Of a stretch of DNA of 64,000 nt, positions 42,058 to 50,965 are shown in pieces. This DNA is from Bauldia sp. (lineage in GTDB: Bacteria > Pseudomonadota > Alphaproteobacteria > Rhizobiales > Kaistiaceae), in the NCBI GenBank assembly GCA_037200845.1, contig JBBCGQ010000001.1:868001-932000 (forward strand), in the 5' to 3' direction. The notes beneath the pieces were generated by a model. The model was not told the DNA's origin, did no database searches, and worked only from the letters and a program-made list of their open reading frames with translations. The position numbers and the translations under genes are program-made. Position 1 is the first letter of the stretch. Every line of letters starts with the position of its first letter.

Positions 42058-43836
42058 ATGGATGCGAGTTTCCCGCCGGACATGGCCAAGCGCGGCACCG
42101 ATATGGACGAGGCGACGCCCGCGAAGGCGAGCCCCTACCGCGTGCTCGCCCGCAAATACCGCCCGCAGAGCTTCGCCGATCTGATCGGCCAGGAGCCGAT
42201 GGTGCGCACCCTCACCAATGCATTCCGCACCGGGCGCATCGCGCAGGCCTACATGCTCACCGGCGTGCGCGGTGTTGGCAAGACGACCACCGCTCGCATC
42301 CTCGCGCGCGCGCTGAATTATTCCGTGCCCGGCAAGATCGACGCCCCGACCATCGACATGACCGAGGTCGGCGAGCACGACCAGGCGATCATGGAAGGCC
42401 GCCATGTCGACGTCATCGAGATGGACGCCGCCTCGCATACCGGCATCGACGACATCCGCGAGATCATCGAGGCGGTGCGCTACAAGCCGGCGATCGCCCG
42501 CTACAAGGTCTACATCATCGACGAAGTGCACATGCTGTCGAAGGCCGCCTTCAACGGCCTGCTCAAGACGCTGGAAGAGCCGCCCGAGCATGTGAAGTTC
42601 ATCTTCGCCACCACCGAGGTGCGCAAGGTCCCGGTCACGGTCCTCTCGCGCTGCCAGCGTTTCGATCTTCGCCGCATCGAAGCCGGCCGCCTCATCGGCC
42701 TGATGAAGGACATCGCCGCCAAGGAAAACATCGCCATCGACGACGGCGCGCTCACCATGGTCGCTCGCGCCGCCGAAGGCTCCGCGCGCGACGCCCTCTC
42801 GCTGCTCGATCAGGCGATCGCCCACGGCACCGGCCAGGTGAGCGCGGAAGAAGTCCGCCAGATGCTCGGCCTCGCCGATCGCGCCATGGTCATCGACCTG
42901 TTCGAGGAGATCATGAAGGGCGACGTCGCGTCCGCGCTCGCCCGCCTGAAGGAACTGCATGACGTCGGTGCCGATCCCGCCGTCGTGCTGGAAGATCTCG
43001 CCGCCTTCACCCACATGGTCACCCGCCTCAAGCTCGCGCCGACCGCCGAGGACGACGCGGCGCTGACCGAGGAGGAGAAGACCCGCGGCAAGGATTTCGC
43101 GGCCAAGATTTCGCTCCGCGTCCTCGCCCGCGCCTGGCAGATGCTGCTCAAGGGCATCGACGAAACCAAGGAAGCCTCGCGTCCGCTGGCCGCCGCCGAC
43201 ATGGTCGTCGTCCGCATCGCCCACGCCGCCGACCTTCCGACGCCCGACGAGGCGCTGAAGTCGCTGGCCGAAGGCGGCACGCCCGCGCGCCCGCGCGCCC
43301 CGTCGCCACCCGCGCCATCCGGCGGCGGTTCCCGCATGGCGATGTCCGGCGGCGCACGCCCGGCCGCTGCCTCGGCGCCGTCGCCGCAAGCCGCGCCCGC
43401 CGATGTCCCGCGCCTCGAAACTTTCGCCGACCTTGTCGCGCTCGCCGGCCAGCGCCGCGAACTGAAACTCAAGCATGCGCTGGAAACCGCGGTCCGCCCC
43501 GTCCGCTTCGAGCCCGGCCAGATCGACATCGCCGTCACCGAGCACGCCTCCGCCGGCCTCGCCGGCGAGCTGACCAAGAAGCTCGACCAATGGACCGGCA
43601 GCCGCTGGGTCATCACGGTCGTGCGCGAAGGCAACGCCCCGACCATCGCCGAGGCCCGCAAGACCGCCCGCGACCAGCTCGTGGACGACGCCCGCGCCGA
43701 CCCGGTGGTGGCCGCCGTCATGGCCCGCTTCCCCGGCGCCGAGATCGTCGACGTCCGCATGCCGACATCGGAAGGCGCGCCGATCTCCGACGACGCCTTG
43801 CCGCCCGCCGACGACATCACGAACGAGGACAACTGA
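42058..43836 (+). CDS. dnaX: DNA polymerase III tau subunit
   Basis: The clamp-loader ATPase of the replisome, 592 aa from the ATG at 42058 (ATGs at 42082 and 42103 are also possible; none has a strong ribosome site). Family sequence starts at S-P-Y-R-V-L-A-R-K-Y-R-P. Walker A G-V-R-G-V-G-K-T-T-T, Walker B I-I-D-E-V-H-M-L, and sensor 1 A-T-T-E are present. The four zinc-ligand cysteines that normally follow Walker A are absent. No A-rich slippery site is seen, so a gamma form is not expected. A Pro/Ala-rich linker (about 405-450) precedes the tau C-terminal domain. The ebfC gene follows by 3 bp. Confidence 0.93.
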   Translation: MDASFPPDMAKRGTDMDEATPAKASPYRVLARKYRPQSFADLIGQEPMVRTLTNAFRTGRIAQAYMLTGVRGVGKTTTARILARALNYSVPGKIDAPTIDMTEVGEHDQAIMEGRHVDVIEMDAASHTGIDDIREIIEAVRYKPAIARYKVYIIDEVHMLSKAAFNGLLKTLEEPPEHVKFIFATTEVRKVPVTVLSRCQRFDLRRIEAGRLIGLMKDIAAKENIAIDDGALTMVARAAEGSARDALSLLDQAIAHGTGQVSAEEVRQMLGLADRAMVIDLFEEIMKGDVASALARLKELHDVGADPAVVLEDLAAFTHMVTRLKLAPTAEDDAALTEEEKTRGKDFAAKISLRVLARAWQMLLKGIDETKEASRPLAAADMVVVRIAHAADLPTPDEALKSLAEGGTPARPRAPSPPAPSGGGSRMAMSGGARPAAASAPSPQAAPADVPRLETFADLVALAGQRRELKLKHALETAVRPVRFEPGQIDIAVTEHASAGLAGELTKKLDQWTGSRWVITVVREGNAPTIAEARKTARDQLVDDARADPVVAAVMARFPGAEIVDVRMPTSEGAPISDDALPPADDITNEDN

Positions 43837-43839
43837 CCG

Positions 43840-44169
43840 ATGGCGCTCGGCGACATGATGGGCATGATGAAGCAGGCCCGCGAGCTGCAGACGAAGATGG
43901 AGCAGCTCCAGCAGGAAGTCGCCGCCATGGAAGTGACCGGCAGCGCCGGCGGCGGCCTCGTCACGGTCACCATGACCGGCAAGAGCGAGATGAAACGTAT
44001 CGCCATCGACCCGTCGCTCATCAAGCCGGAGGAGGCCGAGATCCTCGAAGACCTGATCGTCGCTGCCACCAACGACGCCCGCGCCAAGGCCGAAGCCGCG
44101 CTCGCCGACAAGATGCGCGACCTGACCGGCGGCCTCCAGCTCCCGCCCGGCATGAAGCTGCCGTTCTAG
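43840..44169 (+). CDS. YbaB/EbfC family nucleoid-associated protein
   Basis: A 109-aa DNA-binding protein of the YbaB/EbfC fold. The Met/Gln-rich helix ([15 protein letters not shown]) is near 7-22, then [11 protein letters not shown] and the I-D-P-S-L motif. It sits in the conserved dnaX-ybaB-recR order, three bases after dnaX. It binds DNA as a dimer and may influence repair by RecR; that link is from context. Confidence 0.92.
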   Translation: MALGDMMGMMKQARELQTKMEQLQQEVAAMEVTGSAGGGLVTVTMTGKSEMKRIAIDPSLIKPEEAEILEDLIVAATNDARAKAEAALADKMRDLTGGLQLPPGMKLPF

Positions 44170-44171
44170 CC

Positions 44172-44702
44172 ATGACGGAGACCCGCACCCCGCAAGCCGC
44201 CGGCACGCTGCTGGCCGTCCGTCCATCGCGCTTCCGCGTCGGGCTGCTCATCGGCGTTGGCATCCTGCTCGTCATCGCATCGCTGTGGCTGGCCTGGGAT
44301 ATGCGGTCTGCCGATTGGCAGGGGCCGGGCCCGCTCATGCTGCTGGAGTCGGTGCCGCCGATGGTGCGCGTCCCGGTGTTGGTCCTGGCCGTGCTGCTCA
44401 TCGCCGGCGGCCTCGTGCTGACCGTCCCCCTGCTGTTGCCCGGCGCGTTCGCGACACTGGACGCCGAAGGCATAGAAGTGCGGGCCCGCTTCGCGCCAAG
44501 CCGTTTCGCCTGGGCCGATCTTGACGGCATCACGATGACACGCGGGCGCGTGTTCCTCGGCCTGGTCACCGCGCGCGCCGCGGATGGCACGCCATCGCGC
44601 AAATGGATCGGCGTCCCCGTGGACCGCGCCTCCAACGTCAGCGCCGACGAGCTCCTGTCGGTCGTCTCGCGTTTCCGGCCCGACATCGTCTCCGCCGCCT
44701 GA
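44172..44702 (+). CDS. Two-helix membrane protein with a PH-like domain (STM3941-like)
   Basis: A 176-aa protein with two transmembrane helices (about 24-44 and 60-85) followed by a cytoplasmic PH-like domain: [26 protein letters not shown] near 110-125 and W-I-G-V-P-V. This matches the STM3941 type of uncharacterised proteins. It lies between ybaB and recR; its ATG is two bases after the ybaB stop and its stop overlaps the recR ATG by one base. This insertion in a conserved cluster is unusual. No function is known. Confidence 0.7.
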   Translation: MTETRTPQAAGTLLAVRPSRFRVGLLIGVGILLVIASLWLAWDMRSADWQGPGPLMLLESVPPMVRVPVLVLAVLLIAGGLVLTVPLLLPGAFATLDAEGIEVRARFAPSRFAWADLDGITMTRGRVFLGLVTARAADGTPSRKWIGVPVDRASNVSADELLSVVSRFRPDIVSAA

Positions 44703-45307
44703 TGCCCCGCTCCGTCGCCGGCCCCGAGATCGAGCGCCTGATCCAGCTTCTCGCCAAGCTGCCGGGCCTGGGGCCCCGTTCCGCCCGCCGCGCCGCGCTC
44801 CATCTCGTCAAGAAGAAGGACGACCTGCTGGTCCCGCTGGCCAAGGCGATGGACGTCGCGGTGGAGACCGTCGTCGTCTGCTCGACCTGCGGCAACATCG
44901 ATACCTCCGATCCCTGCACCATCTGCGCCGATCCGCGCCGCGACCAGCACACCCTCGTCGTGGTGGAAGACGTCGCCGACCTGTGGGCGCTGGAGCGCGC
45001 CGGCGCACTCAACGCCCGTTACCACGTGCTGGGCGGCGCGCTGTCGCCGCTGGATGGCATCGGTCCCGACGACATCGGCATCGATCGCCTCGTCCGGCGC
45101 GTCACCGACGGCGCCATCAGCGAGGTCATCCTCGCCGTCAACGCCACCGTCGAGGGCCAGACCACCGCGCACTACATCATGGATCGCCTGGCGGGCACGG
45201 CAACGAAAGTCTCGCGCCTGGCGCACGGCGTGCCGGTCGGCGGCGAGCTCGATTACCTCGACGAGGGCACGCTGTCGGCGGCGATCCGCCAGCGCACGCC
45301 GTTCTAG
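44702..45307 (+). CDS. recR: Recombination protein RecR
   Basis: A ring-forming DNA-binding protein of the RecFOR pathway that helps load RecA at gaps; 201 aa. The helix-hairpin-helix is [11 protein letters not shown] near 19-29, the zinc finger C-S-T-C-G-N...C-T-I-C near 59-75, and the Toprim domain [10 protein letters not shown] near 83 with [15 protein letters not shown] 44702 overlaps the upstream stop. Confidence 0.95.
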   Translation: MPRSVAGPEIERLIQLLAKLPGLGPRSARRAALHLVKKKDDLLVPLAKAMDVAVETVVVCSTCGNIDTSDPCTICADPRRDQHTLVVVEDVADLWALERAGALNARYHVLGGALSPLDGIGPDDIGIDRLVRRVTDGAISEVILAVNATVEGQTTAHYIMDRLAGTATKVSRLAHGVPVGGELDYLDEGTLSAAIRQRTPF

Positions 45308-45317
45308 GGGAGGGGAC

Positions 45318-45725
45318 ATGCTCCGCACCTACACCGGAAGCTGCCACTGCCGCGCCGTCCGCTTCGAGGCCGACGTCGACATCAGCAAGGGCACCGACAA
45401 GTGCAACTGCACCTACTGCACCAAGGTGCGCCTCTGGTCGGTGGAAGCGACGCTGGACACCTTCCGCATCACCGCCAGCGAGAGCGACCTCGTCGACTAC
45501 CACGGCGGCAACGAGGTCGCGCATCATCCCTATTGCCGGCGCTGCGGCATCCACGCCTTTGATCGCATCGAGACGCCGAACATGACCGGCCGCATCTATT
45601 TCAACGTCAGTATCGCCTGCCTCGACGGCGTCGACATCGACGAGCTGATGGCGGCGCCGGTGCGCTACTATGACGGCCTGCACGACAAGTGGGACGGCAT
45701 GCCCCCGGAAGTGAGGCACCTCTGA
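45318..45725 (+). CDS. GFA/CENP-V family zinc protein
   Basis: A 135-aa protein of the glutathione-dependent formaldehyde-activating (GFA)-like superfamily. Zinc ligands are Cys in S-C-H-C (near 9-11), C-N-C-T-Y-C (near 29-34) and C-R-R-C-G (near 73-77). GGGGAGGGG lies just before the ATG. The real activity of most members is unknown and 'formaldehyde activation' is contested. Its stop overlaps the next gene's ATG by one base. Confidence 0.85.
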   Translation: MLRTYTGSCHCRAVRFEADVDISKGTDKCNCTYCTKVRLWSVEATLDTFRITASESDLVDYHGGNEVAHHPYCRRCGIHAFDRIETPNMTGRIYFNVSIACLDGVDIDELMAAPVRYYDGLHDKWDGMPPEVRHL

Positions 45726-46330
45726 TGATCGACCGGAACGTACTCGCCGAGATCCACCGCTTCTGGTTCGGCGAACTGAAATCGCCGAACGAGCCGCCGC
45801 CGAAGGAAACGATGGAGCGCTGGTTCAGCGCCAAGCCTGAGTTCGACGCCGAGGTGAAGGAGAAATTCGAGAAATATCTTGAGCCGGCGAAGGCGAAGGA
45901 ATGGGACCTCGGCACCCTGTCGCGCATCGAGCAGGTCGGCCTGATCGTTCTGCTCGACCAGTTCCCGCGCAACATCTACCGCACGACCCACCACGCCTAC
46001 GACTACGACCAGAAGGCGCTGGCCACCGCCAAGGCGCTGCTGGCGAACGGCGTCGGCGTCTTCTATCCGGTCGAGCGGAATTTCGTGACGCTGCCCTTCA
46101 TGCACGCCGAGAATATCGCCGAGCAGGACCGCGGCATGCTCTACATGGCCGAGGCGTTGAACGCGACGCCGCCGGAAGCGCGCACGCAAATCCGCATCGG
46201 CATGGAGTTCGCCTACAAGCACTGGGACATCGTCCGCGAGTTCGGCCGCTTCCCTCATCGCAACGTGATGATGGGCCGCGACTCGACGCCGGAAGAAATC
46301 GAGTTCCTGAAAAACGGCCGCGGGTTCTAG
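45725..46330 (+). CDS. DUF924 family protein
   Basis: A 201-aa all-helical protein of the DUF924 family (TPR-like fold). Hallmarks are the N-terminal I-H-R-F-W-F-G-E, the central L-I-V-L-L-D-Q-F-P-R-N-I-Y-R (near 82-95), F-V-T-L-P-F-M-H-A-E, and the late G-R-F-P-H-R-N. The biochemical function is unknown. It is translationally coupled to the GFA-like gene and ends against a family A repeat shared with the convergent rmuC. Confidence 0.85.
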   Translation: MIDRNVLAEIHRFWFGELKSPNEPPPKETMERWFSAKPEFDAEVKEKFEKYLEPAKAKEWDLGTLSRIEQVGLIVLLDQFPRNIYRTTHHAYDYDQKALATAKALLANGVGVFYPVERNFVTLPFMHAENIAEQDRGMLYMAEALNATPPEARTQIRIGMEFAYKHWDIVREFGRFPHRNVMMGRDSTPEEIEFLKNGRGF

Positions 46331-46331
46331 A

Positions 46332-46389
46332 CGAGCCCTCCCCTTGCGGGAGGGCCAAAACCGCAACGCGGTTTTGGGGAGGGGCATCT
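46332..46389. repeat. Family A palindrome between convergent genes
   Basis: A single copy (ccctccccttgcgggagggc, caaaaccgc-aac-gcggttttg, gggaggggc) exactly fills most of the 81-bp gap between the DUF924 and rmuC stops, so it could end transcription from both directions. Confidence 0.85.
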
Positions 46390-46411
46390 CTCCTCCTCGC
46401 GAATCTCAAAA

Positions 46412-47524
46412 CTAAAGCGGCAACTCCGGCCCCGCCGGCATCCGCGGCGTCTGCCGCACCGCCGGCCGCGCGGCAACCTTCGGCGCCTCGACGACCGCGC
46501 CGTTCACCTCGACCTGCTCGATCCGCTCGCCGCGCCCGGCGATCTTCTTCGTCGAGATCAGAATATCCTCGACGTCCTTGTTCGCCTGCCCGAAATGCAA
46601 CTGCAGCTTCTTGACCCGCTCGTCGAGCCTGCCCACGTCTTCCATCAGCAGCGCCACCTCCTGCTGGATGACGTGCGCCTGCTCGCGCATGCGCTGGTCG
46701 CGGAGAAGCGAGGTCACCACCTGGATCGACAGCATCAGGAGCGACGGCGACACGATGACGACCCGCGCCCGGTGCGCCTTCTGCACCACGTCCTCGAAGC
46801 GCTCGTGGATGTCGGCGAAGATCGACTCCGACGGCACGAACATGAACGCCGTGTCCTGCGTCTCGCCCGGCACGAAGTAGCGGTCGGCGATATCCTGGAT
46901 GTGCTTGGTCGTGTCGCGGCGGAATTGCGTCTCGGCGATCTTGGTCATCTCCGGCGTCGCCGCGGCGCGGATGCCGTTCCACGCCTCCAGCGGAAACTTC
47001 GCGTCGATCACGAGGCTCGGCCCCGACGGGAAAAAGATCACGCAGTCCGGCCGTGTGCCATTCGGCAGCGTGTGCTGGAAGGCATAGGCATTGCTCGGCA
47101 GCCCGTCGCGGACGATGGCTTCCATCCGCCCCTGGCCGAAGGCGCCGCGCGTCTGCTTGTTGGTGAGCACGTGCTGCAACTCGACCACCTGGCCGGACAG
47201 CGTCGTGATCGTCTGCTGCGCTTTGTCGATGATCGCCAGCCGCTCGCCGAGCTTGGCCAGCGACTCGTGCGTGCTTTTCGTCGTGTCGGTCATCGACTGG
47301 CCGATGCGCTGGCCAAAGCCGTCGAGCCGGCTGGAGAGCCCCTGAACGTGCCCGGTGATCTCGCCCTGCGCCTTCATCAACGCTGCGACGTGCTGCTCGA
47401 TCGCCGCCTTGCCGCCGTCGGACATGGCCAGCAGCCGCTGCGATGCCTGCCACCAGGCATAGGCAAAGCCGGCGGCCAGCGCGGCAAAGGCGAGGAAAGC
47501 CAGAATCAGCAGGGTCTGGGTCAT
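46412..47524 (-). CDS. rmuC: DNA recombination protein RmuC
   Basis: A 370-aa RmuC-family protein. An N-terminal transmembrane helix (about 4-24) precedes a coiled-coil region (about 30-110), then the RmuC domain: G-A-F-G-Q-G-R-M-E near 126, D-C-V-I-F-F-P-S-G near 160, I-D-A-K-F-P-L-E near 172 (the Asp and Lys of a PD-(D/E)XK-like core) and A-F-M-F-V-P-S-E-S near 225. In E. coli RmuC limits recombination at inverted repeats, of interest here given the many palindromes. The C-terminal ~40 residues are Ala/Pro-rich. Confidence 0.9.
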   Translation of the reverse strand: MTQTLLILAFLAFAALAAGFAYAWWQASQRLLAMSDGGKAAIEQHVAALMKAQGEITGHVQGLSSRLDGFGQRIGQSMTDTTKSTHESLAKLGERLAIIDKAQQTITTLSGQVVELQHVLTNKQTRGAFGQGRMEAIVRDGLPSNAYAFQHTLPNGTRPDCVIFFPSGPSLVIDAKFPLEAWNGIRAAATPEMTKIAETQFRRDTTKHIQDIADRYFVPGETQDTAFMFVPSESIFADIHERFEDVVQKAHRARVVIVSPSLLMLSIQVVTSLLRDQRMREQAHVIQQEVALLMEDVGRLDERVKKLQLHFGQANKDVEDILISTKKIAGRGERIEQVEVNGAVVEAPKVAARPAVRQTPRMPAGPELPL

Positions 47525-47572
47525 GGCCGCTATCCTAACCCGGATTCGTTGCCAAGTACAAAACAGGAACGG

Positions 47573-47731
47573 CTAAATCGTCTCGTCCTCCGGCGGGAGA
47601 TGCTTTGGCCGCCGCTTGTAGGCGCCGATCTTGGGCACGACGCGCGGACGGAATTTGCCGGTCGCCAGTTCCCGTGCCAGCGGGTTGCGCCGGATTTTCT
47701 TCGCCTTCGGCCGCTTCGGAGTCTTGCTCAT
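47573..47731 (-). CDS. Small basic protein of unknown function
   Basis: A 52-aa, strongly basic protein starting [12 protein letters not shown] with I-R-R-N-P-L-A, F-R-P-R-V-V-P and an acidic end. Its character (Lys/Arg/Pro-rich, R-x-x-V-x-P) matches small alphaproteobacterial proteins that I have seen annotated only as hypothetical. ATG 47731 is preferred to an upstream start at 47770. It diverges from def, 50 bp away. RNA or ribosome binding would fit the charge but is not shown. Confidence 0.6.
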   Translation of the reverse strand: MSKTPKRPKAKKIRRNPLARELATGKFRPRVVPKIGAYKRRPKHLPPEDETI

Positions 47732-47781
47732 CCGCCGTTTTCGCCGTTGACCCGGAGGGGCCGGCCTCATATCTGAAGCCC

Positions 47782-48315
47782 GTGTCCAAACTCGATATCA
47801 TCACCCTTCCCGACCGCAAGCTGCGGATGAAAAGCGCCCCCGTCGAACGTGTCGACGACGAGGTCCGCGCCTTCATGGATTCCATGCTGGAGACCATGTA
47901 CGCCGCCCCCGGCATCGGGCTTGCGGCGATTCAGGTCAACGTCCCCCGCCGCATCGTCACCATCGACGTCGCCCAGCGCGAGGACGAGACCGCCGCGCCC
48001 GAGCCGCTGTTCCTGATCAACCCGGAAATCCTCCGGTCGTCTGACGAGCGCGCCATCGTCGAGGAAGGGTGTCTGTCGATCCCGGAGTACTACGCCGAGG
48101 TCGAGCGCCCTGCGGCGGTGAAGGTTTCCTACATCGACCGCGACGGCAACAAGCAGGAGCTCGACGCCGACGGCGTGCTGGCGGTCTGCCTGCAGCACGA
48201 GATCGACCATCTCGACGGCAAGCTGTTCATCGACCGTCTGTCGAAGCTCAAGCGCGACATGGTGATCAAGAAGTTTACGAAGCAGTCGAAGCTGGCGCCC
48301 AAGACCGCGCTTTAG
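47782..48315 (+). CDS. def: Peptide deformylase
   Basis: Removes the formyl group from nascent proteins; 177 aa. Motif 1 G-I-G-L-A-A-I-Q-V is near 46-54, motif 2 E-G-C-L-S-I-P carries metal ligand Cys97, and motif 3 Q-H-E-I-D-H-L-D-G carries His139, Glu140 and His143. The start is a GTG at 47782: the ATG at 47827 would remove the first strand. fmt lies 400 bp downstream, the usual functional pairing, here separated by the glycine-zipper lipoprotein gene. Confidence 0.94.
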   Translation: MSKLDIITLPDRKLRMKSAPVERVDDEVRAFMDSMLETMYAAPGIGLAAIQVNVPRRIVTIDVAQREDETAAPEPLFLINPEILRSSDERAIVEEGCLSIPEYYAEVERPAAVKVSYIDRDGNKQELDADGVLAVCLQHEIDHLDGKLFIDRLSKLKRDMVIKKFTKQSKLAPKTAL

Positions 48316-48421
48316 CCGGCCGCATTTTCGCCATCACGGAACATATCCTTGGAAAGGGCGTTGGCTTGGCGTTCCTTCCGGGCGGCCTTTCGGCTGTCCG
48401 CGCAATTCCGGGAGATTACCC

Positions 48422-48667
48422 ATGCAGAAGCTCCTCATCGCTGCGGCGCTTGCTTCTTCGGTCGGCTTGGCCGGCTGTACGTCTGATCAGGCCATCTTCG
48501 GCGGCGCTGTCGCCGGTGCTGCCGTTGGCGGCGTGGCGACCAACTCGATTGGTGGTGCCGTCGTCGGTGCCGCGATCGGCGGCCTCGCCGGCGCCATCCT
48601 GGTCAACCATCAGGGCCAGTGGTGCACCTATAAGTATCACGGCAAGTTCTACAAGGAACGCTGCTAG
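48422..48667 (+). CDS. Glycine-zipper lipoprotein
   Basis: An 81-aa lipoprotein with the lipobox V-G-L-A-G-C (Cys19). A Gly/Ala-rich zipper follows (A-G-A-A-V-G-G-V-A and V-G-A-A-I-G-G-L-A-G-A, about 30-60), like the osmotically inducible/17-kDa antigen-type surface lipoproteins, and ends in two further Cys. GGGAGATTACCC precedes the ATG. It sits between def and fmt. The function is unknown. Confidence 0.8.
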   Translation: MQKLLIAAALASSVGLAGCTSDQAIFGGAVAGAAVGGVATNSIGGAVVGAAIGGLAGAILVNHQGQWCTYKYHGKFYKERC

Positions 48668-48721
48668 CAGCAGCCACTCCGGTATTGCCGCGCGGGCGGC
48701 GGCCAGCTAAGCCGCCGCCCT

Positions 48722-49636
48722 ATGCGCATCGTCTTCTTCGGCACGCCGGCGTTCGCCGTGCCGACTCTCACCGAAATCGTCGGCCAGGGCCATGAGGTCG
48801 CTGCGGTCTACACGCAGCCGCCGCGTGCTGCCGGCCGCGGCATGGCGGAGCGCAAGTCGCCGGTCCACGAGATCGCCGAACGCTTCGCCATCCCCGTATT
48901 GTCGCCGCCAAGCCTGAAGCCGCCGGAAGAAGCCGCCCGCTTCGCCGCGCTGGCCCCCGATGTCGGCGTGGTGGTTGCGTACGGGCAGATCCTGCCGCGC
49001 GCCTTCCTCGATGCGCCGACCAACGGGTGCCTCAACCTCCACGGTTCGCTCCTGCCACGCTGGCGTGGTGCCGCGCCGGTCGCCCGCGCCATCATGGCCG
49101 GCGACGCCGAGACCGGAGTCATGGTGATGCGCATGGAAGCCGGCCTCGACACCGGCCCGGTGGCCATGAGCGAGCGCGTATCGATCGGCGCCGACACCAC
49201 CGCCGGCGAACTGTCCGATCATCTCGCCCGCCTCGGTGCCGACCTCATGGTCCGCGCACTCGCCGCGTTGTCGCGCGGCGTCCTCAATTTCACGCCGCAG
49301 GCGGAGGAGGGCGCCACCTACGCCAAAAAGATCGACAAGAACGAAACCCGCATCGACTGGTCGCGCCCGGCCCTTGAGGTCCACAATCACATCCGCGGCC
49401 TCTCCCCCGATCCCGGTGCGTGGTTCGAGCTGGGCGCCGACCGCGTCAAGGCGCTCCGCTCGACGCTTGCTTCCGGCAGCGACGCGCCCGGCACTCTGCT
49501 CGACGCGAATCTCACCATCGCCTGCGGCGACGGCGCCGTGCGTCTGCTCAATCTCCAGCGTGCCGGCAAGGGCCCGTTGCCCGCCGCCGATTTCCTGCGC
49601 GGCTCGCCGGTCGCGGCCGGCACGGTCCTCGCCTGA
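48722..49636 (+). CDS. fmt: Methionyl-tRNA formyltransferase
   Basis: Formylates initiator Met-tRNA using 10-formyl-THF; 304 aa. The N-terminal Rossmann start [10 protein letters not shown], the catalytic region [15 protein letters not shown] (Asn near 103, His near 105), and the second conserved block with E-T-G-V-M-V-M and D-T-G-P are present. The C-terminal OB-like domain starts near 205. truA begins one base after its stop, forming the common def-fmt-truA neighbourhood. Confidence 0.95.
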   Translation: MRIVFFGTPAFAVPTLTEIVGQGHEVAAVYTQPPRAAGRGMAERKSPVHEIAERFAIPVLSPPSLKPPEEAARFAALAPDVGVVVAYGQILPRAFLDAPTNGCLNLHGSLLPRWRGAAPVARAIMAGDAETGVMVMRMEAGLDTGPVAMSERVSIGADTTAGELSDHLARLGADLMVRALAALSRGVLNFTPQAEEGATYAKKIDKNETRIDWSRPALEVHNHIRGLSPDPGAWFELGADRVKALRSTLASGSDAPGTLLDANLTIACGDGAVRLLNLQRAGKGPLPAADFLRGSPVAAGTVLA

Positions 49637-49637
49637 C

Positions 49638-50375
49638 ATGCCGCGCTACAAGGTCACCATCGAGTACGACGGCGGCCCCTTCGTCGGCTGGCAGCGGCAG
49701 GACAACGGCCCCACCGTGCAGGGCGCGATCGAGGAGGCGCTGCGCGCCTTCACCGGCGAAACCGTGGTCGTGAAGGGCGCCGGCCGCACCGACTCCGGCG
49801 TCCACGCGCTGGGCCAGGTCGCCCATTTCGATCTCGCCACCGAGCGCGCCACCGACACGATCCGCGACGCGCTGAATGCGCACCTCCGCCCGCATCCGGT
49901 CGCGATCCTGTCGGCCGAGAACGTCGCGCCGGATTTCGACGCCCGCTTCTCCGCCCGCCGCCGCCACTACCTCTACCGGCTCACCGACCGCCGTGCCCCG
50001 CCGGTCATCGACCGCGGCCGCGTCTGGTGGGTCAACCAGCCGCTGTCCGAGAGCGCGATGCACGAAGCCGCGCAGGCATTGGTCGGCAACCACGACTTCA
50101 CCACCTTCCGCTCCGCCGACTGCCAGGCGAAGTCGCCCGTGAAGACGCTCGACAAACTCGACGTCACCCGCGAGGGCGGCGAGATCCTCGTCCGCGCCAC
50201 CGCCCGCTCGTTCCTGCACAATCAGGTCCGCTCGATGGTCGGCGCGCTGAAGAAGGTCGGCGAGGGCAAGTGGCCGGTCGCCACCGTGGGCGAGGCGCTG
50301 GCAGCGAAGGACCGCGCCCGCTCCGGCCCGGTAGCGCCGCCCGACGGCCTCTATCTGGTCGCCGTCGACTACTAG
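49638..50375 (+). CDS. truA: tRNA pseudouridine(38-40) synthase
   Basis: Modifies U38-40 in the anticodon stem-loop; 245 aa. The catalytic Asp52 is in [10 protein letters not shown], with the starting strand Y-K-V-T-I-E-Y-D-G and the later R-S-F-L-H-N-Q-V-R motif near 194-202. The ATG follows the fmt stop directly. Its stop codon overlaps that of the convergent membrane-protein gene (ctag, 50372-50375). Confidence 0.95.
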   Translation: MPRYKVTIEYDGGPFVGWQRQDNGPTVQGAIEEALRAFTGETVVVKGAGRTDSGVHALGQVAHFDLATERATDTIRDALNAHLRPHPVAILSAENVAPDFDARFSARRRHYLYRLTDRRAPPVIDRGRVWWVNQPLSESAMHEAAQALVGNHDFTTFRSADCQAKSPVKTLDKLDVTREGGEILVRATARSFLHNQVRSMVGALKKVGEGKWPVATVGEALAAKDRARSGPVAPPDGLYLVAVDY

Positions 50376-50965
50376 CTGAACGGATCGACGCCGGTCAGCC
50401 TGCCGACAAATTTCAGCACCGCGAGGCTGACGAAAACGTCGAGCGCCACGAACGCGATGGCGACGTCGATCTCGACCCCGAGCGTCCGGCGCGCGATCAG
50501 GTAGCTGAAGCGCAGCGAGAACGCCGTCGCCGCCACCCACGGGATGAGCAGGATCTCCTCGCTGATGCCCAGCACACCGAGCAGCGACACCGCCGCGAAC
50601 GGCGCCAGCATCACCGGCGTCGCCCAGTTGCGCACCACGATGTAGGCGGGATACCGCTGCTTGATCCCGACCAGCCCGCCGATGACGGCGAGCAGCGCCG
50701 GCAGCGCGATCCAGTCGAGCACCAGCGAGAGAAACTCGGTCGCCCAGAATTTGTCGGGGCTCACCACCGTCGCCGGATCGCCGGCCGCGCCCATCCGGTC
50801 GGTCAGCGCCGTGATGAAATAGAGCGGCGCCACCACCAGGATGGCCTGGAACGAACGCCAGAATCCCTCGAGGCTGGTGTCGAAGGCGCGCAGCGCATCG
50901 GGCCGGCCGAGGAATAGGTTCCACGCCCCGCTCAGCGATCGCTGGATTTCGTCGCGCCCGATCAA
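50372..50965 (-). CDS. Multi-pass membrane protein of unknown function
   Basis: A 197-aa protein with about five hydrophobic segments (near 38-55, 80-100, 120-140, 145-160 and 170-190) and no recognised domain. The start is a TTG at 50965 overlapping the dapE stop (TTGA), consistent with coupling. No ATG exists in the frame near this point. It ends the argB-dapE cluster and converges on truA. A transport or structural role cannot be inferred. Confidence 0.6.
   Translation of the reverse strand: MIGRDEIQRSLSGAWNLFLGRPDALRAFDTSLEGFWRSFQAILVVAPLYFITALTDRMGAAGDPATVVSPDKFWATEFLSLVLDWIALPALLAVIGGLVGIKQRYPAYIVVRNWATPVMLAPFAAVSLLGVLGISEEILLIPWVAATAFSLRFSYLIARRTLGVEIDVAIAFVALDVFVSLAVLKFVGRLTGVDPFS

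Noticed and set aside
42058-43836. Programmed frameshift producing a gamma subunit of DnaX
   Set aside because: No A6-7G slippery sequence with a downstream stem and no nearby out-of-frame stop of the right kind was found.
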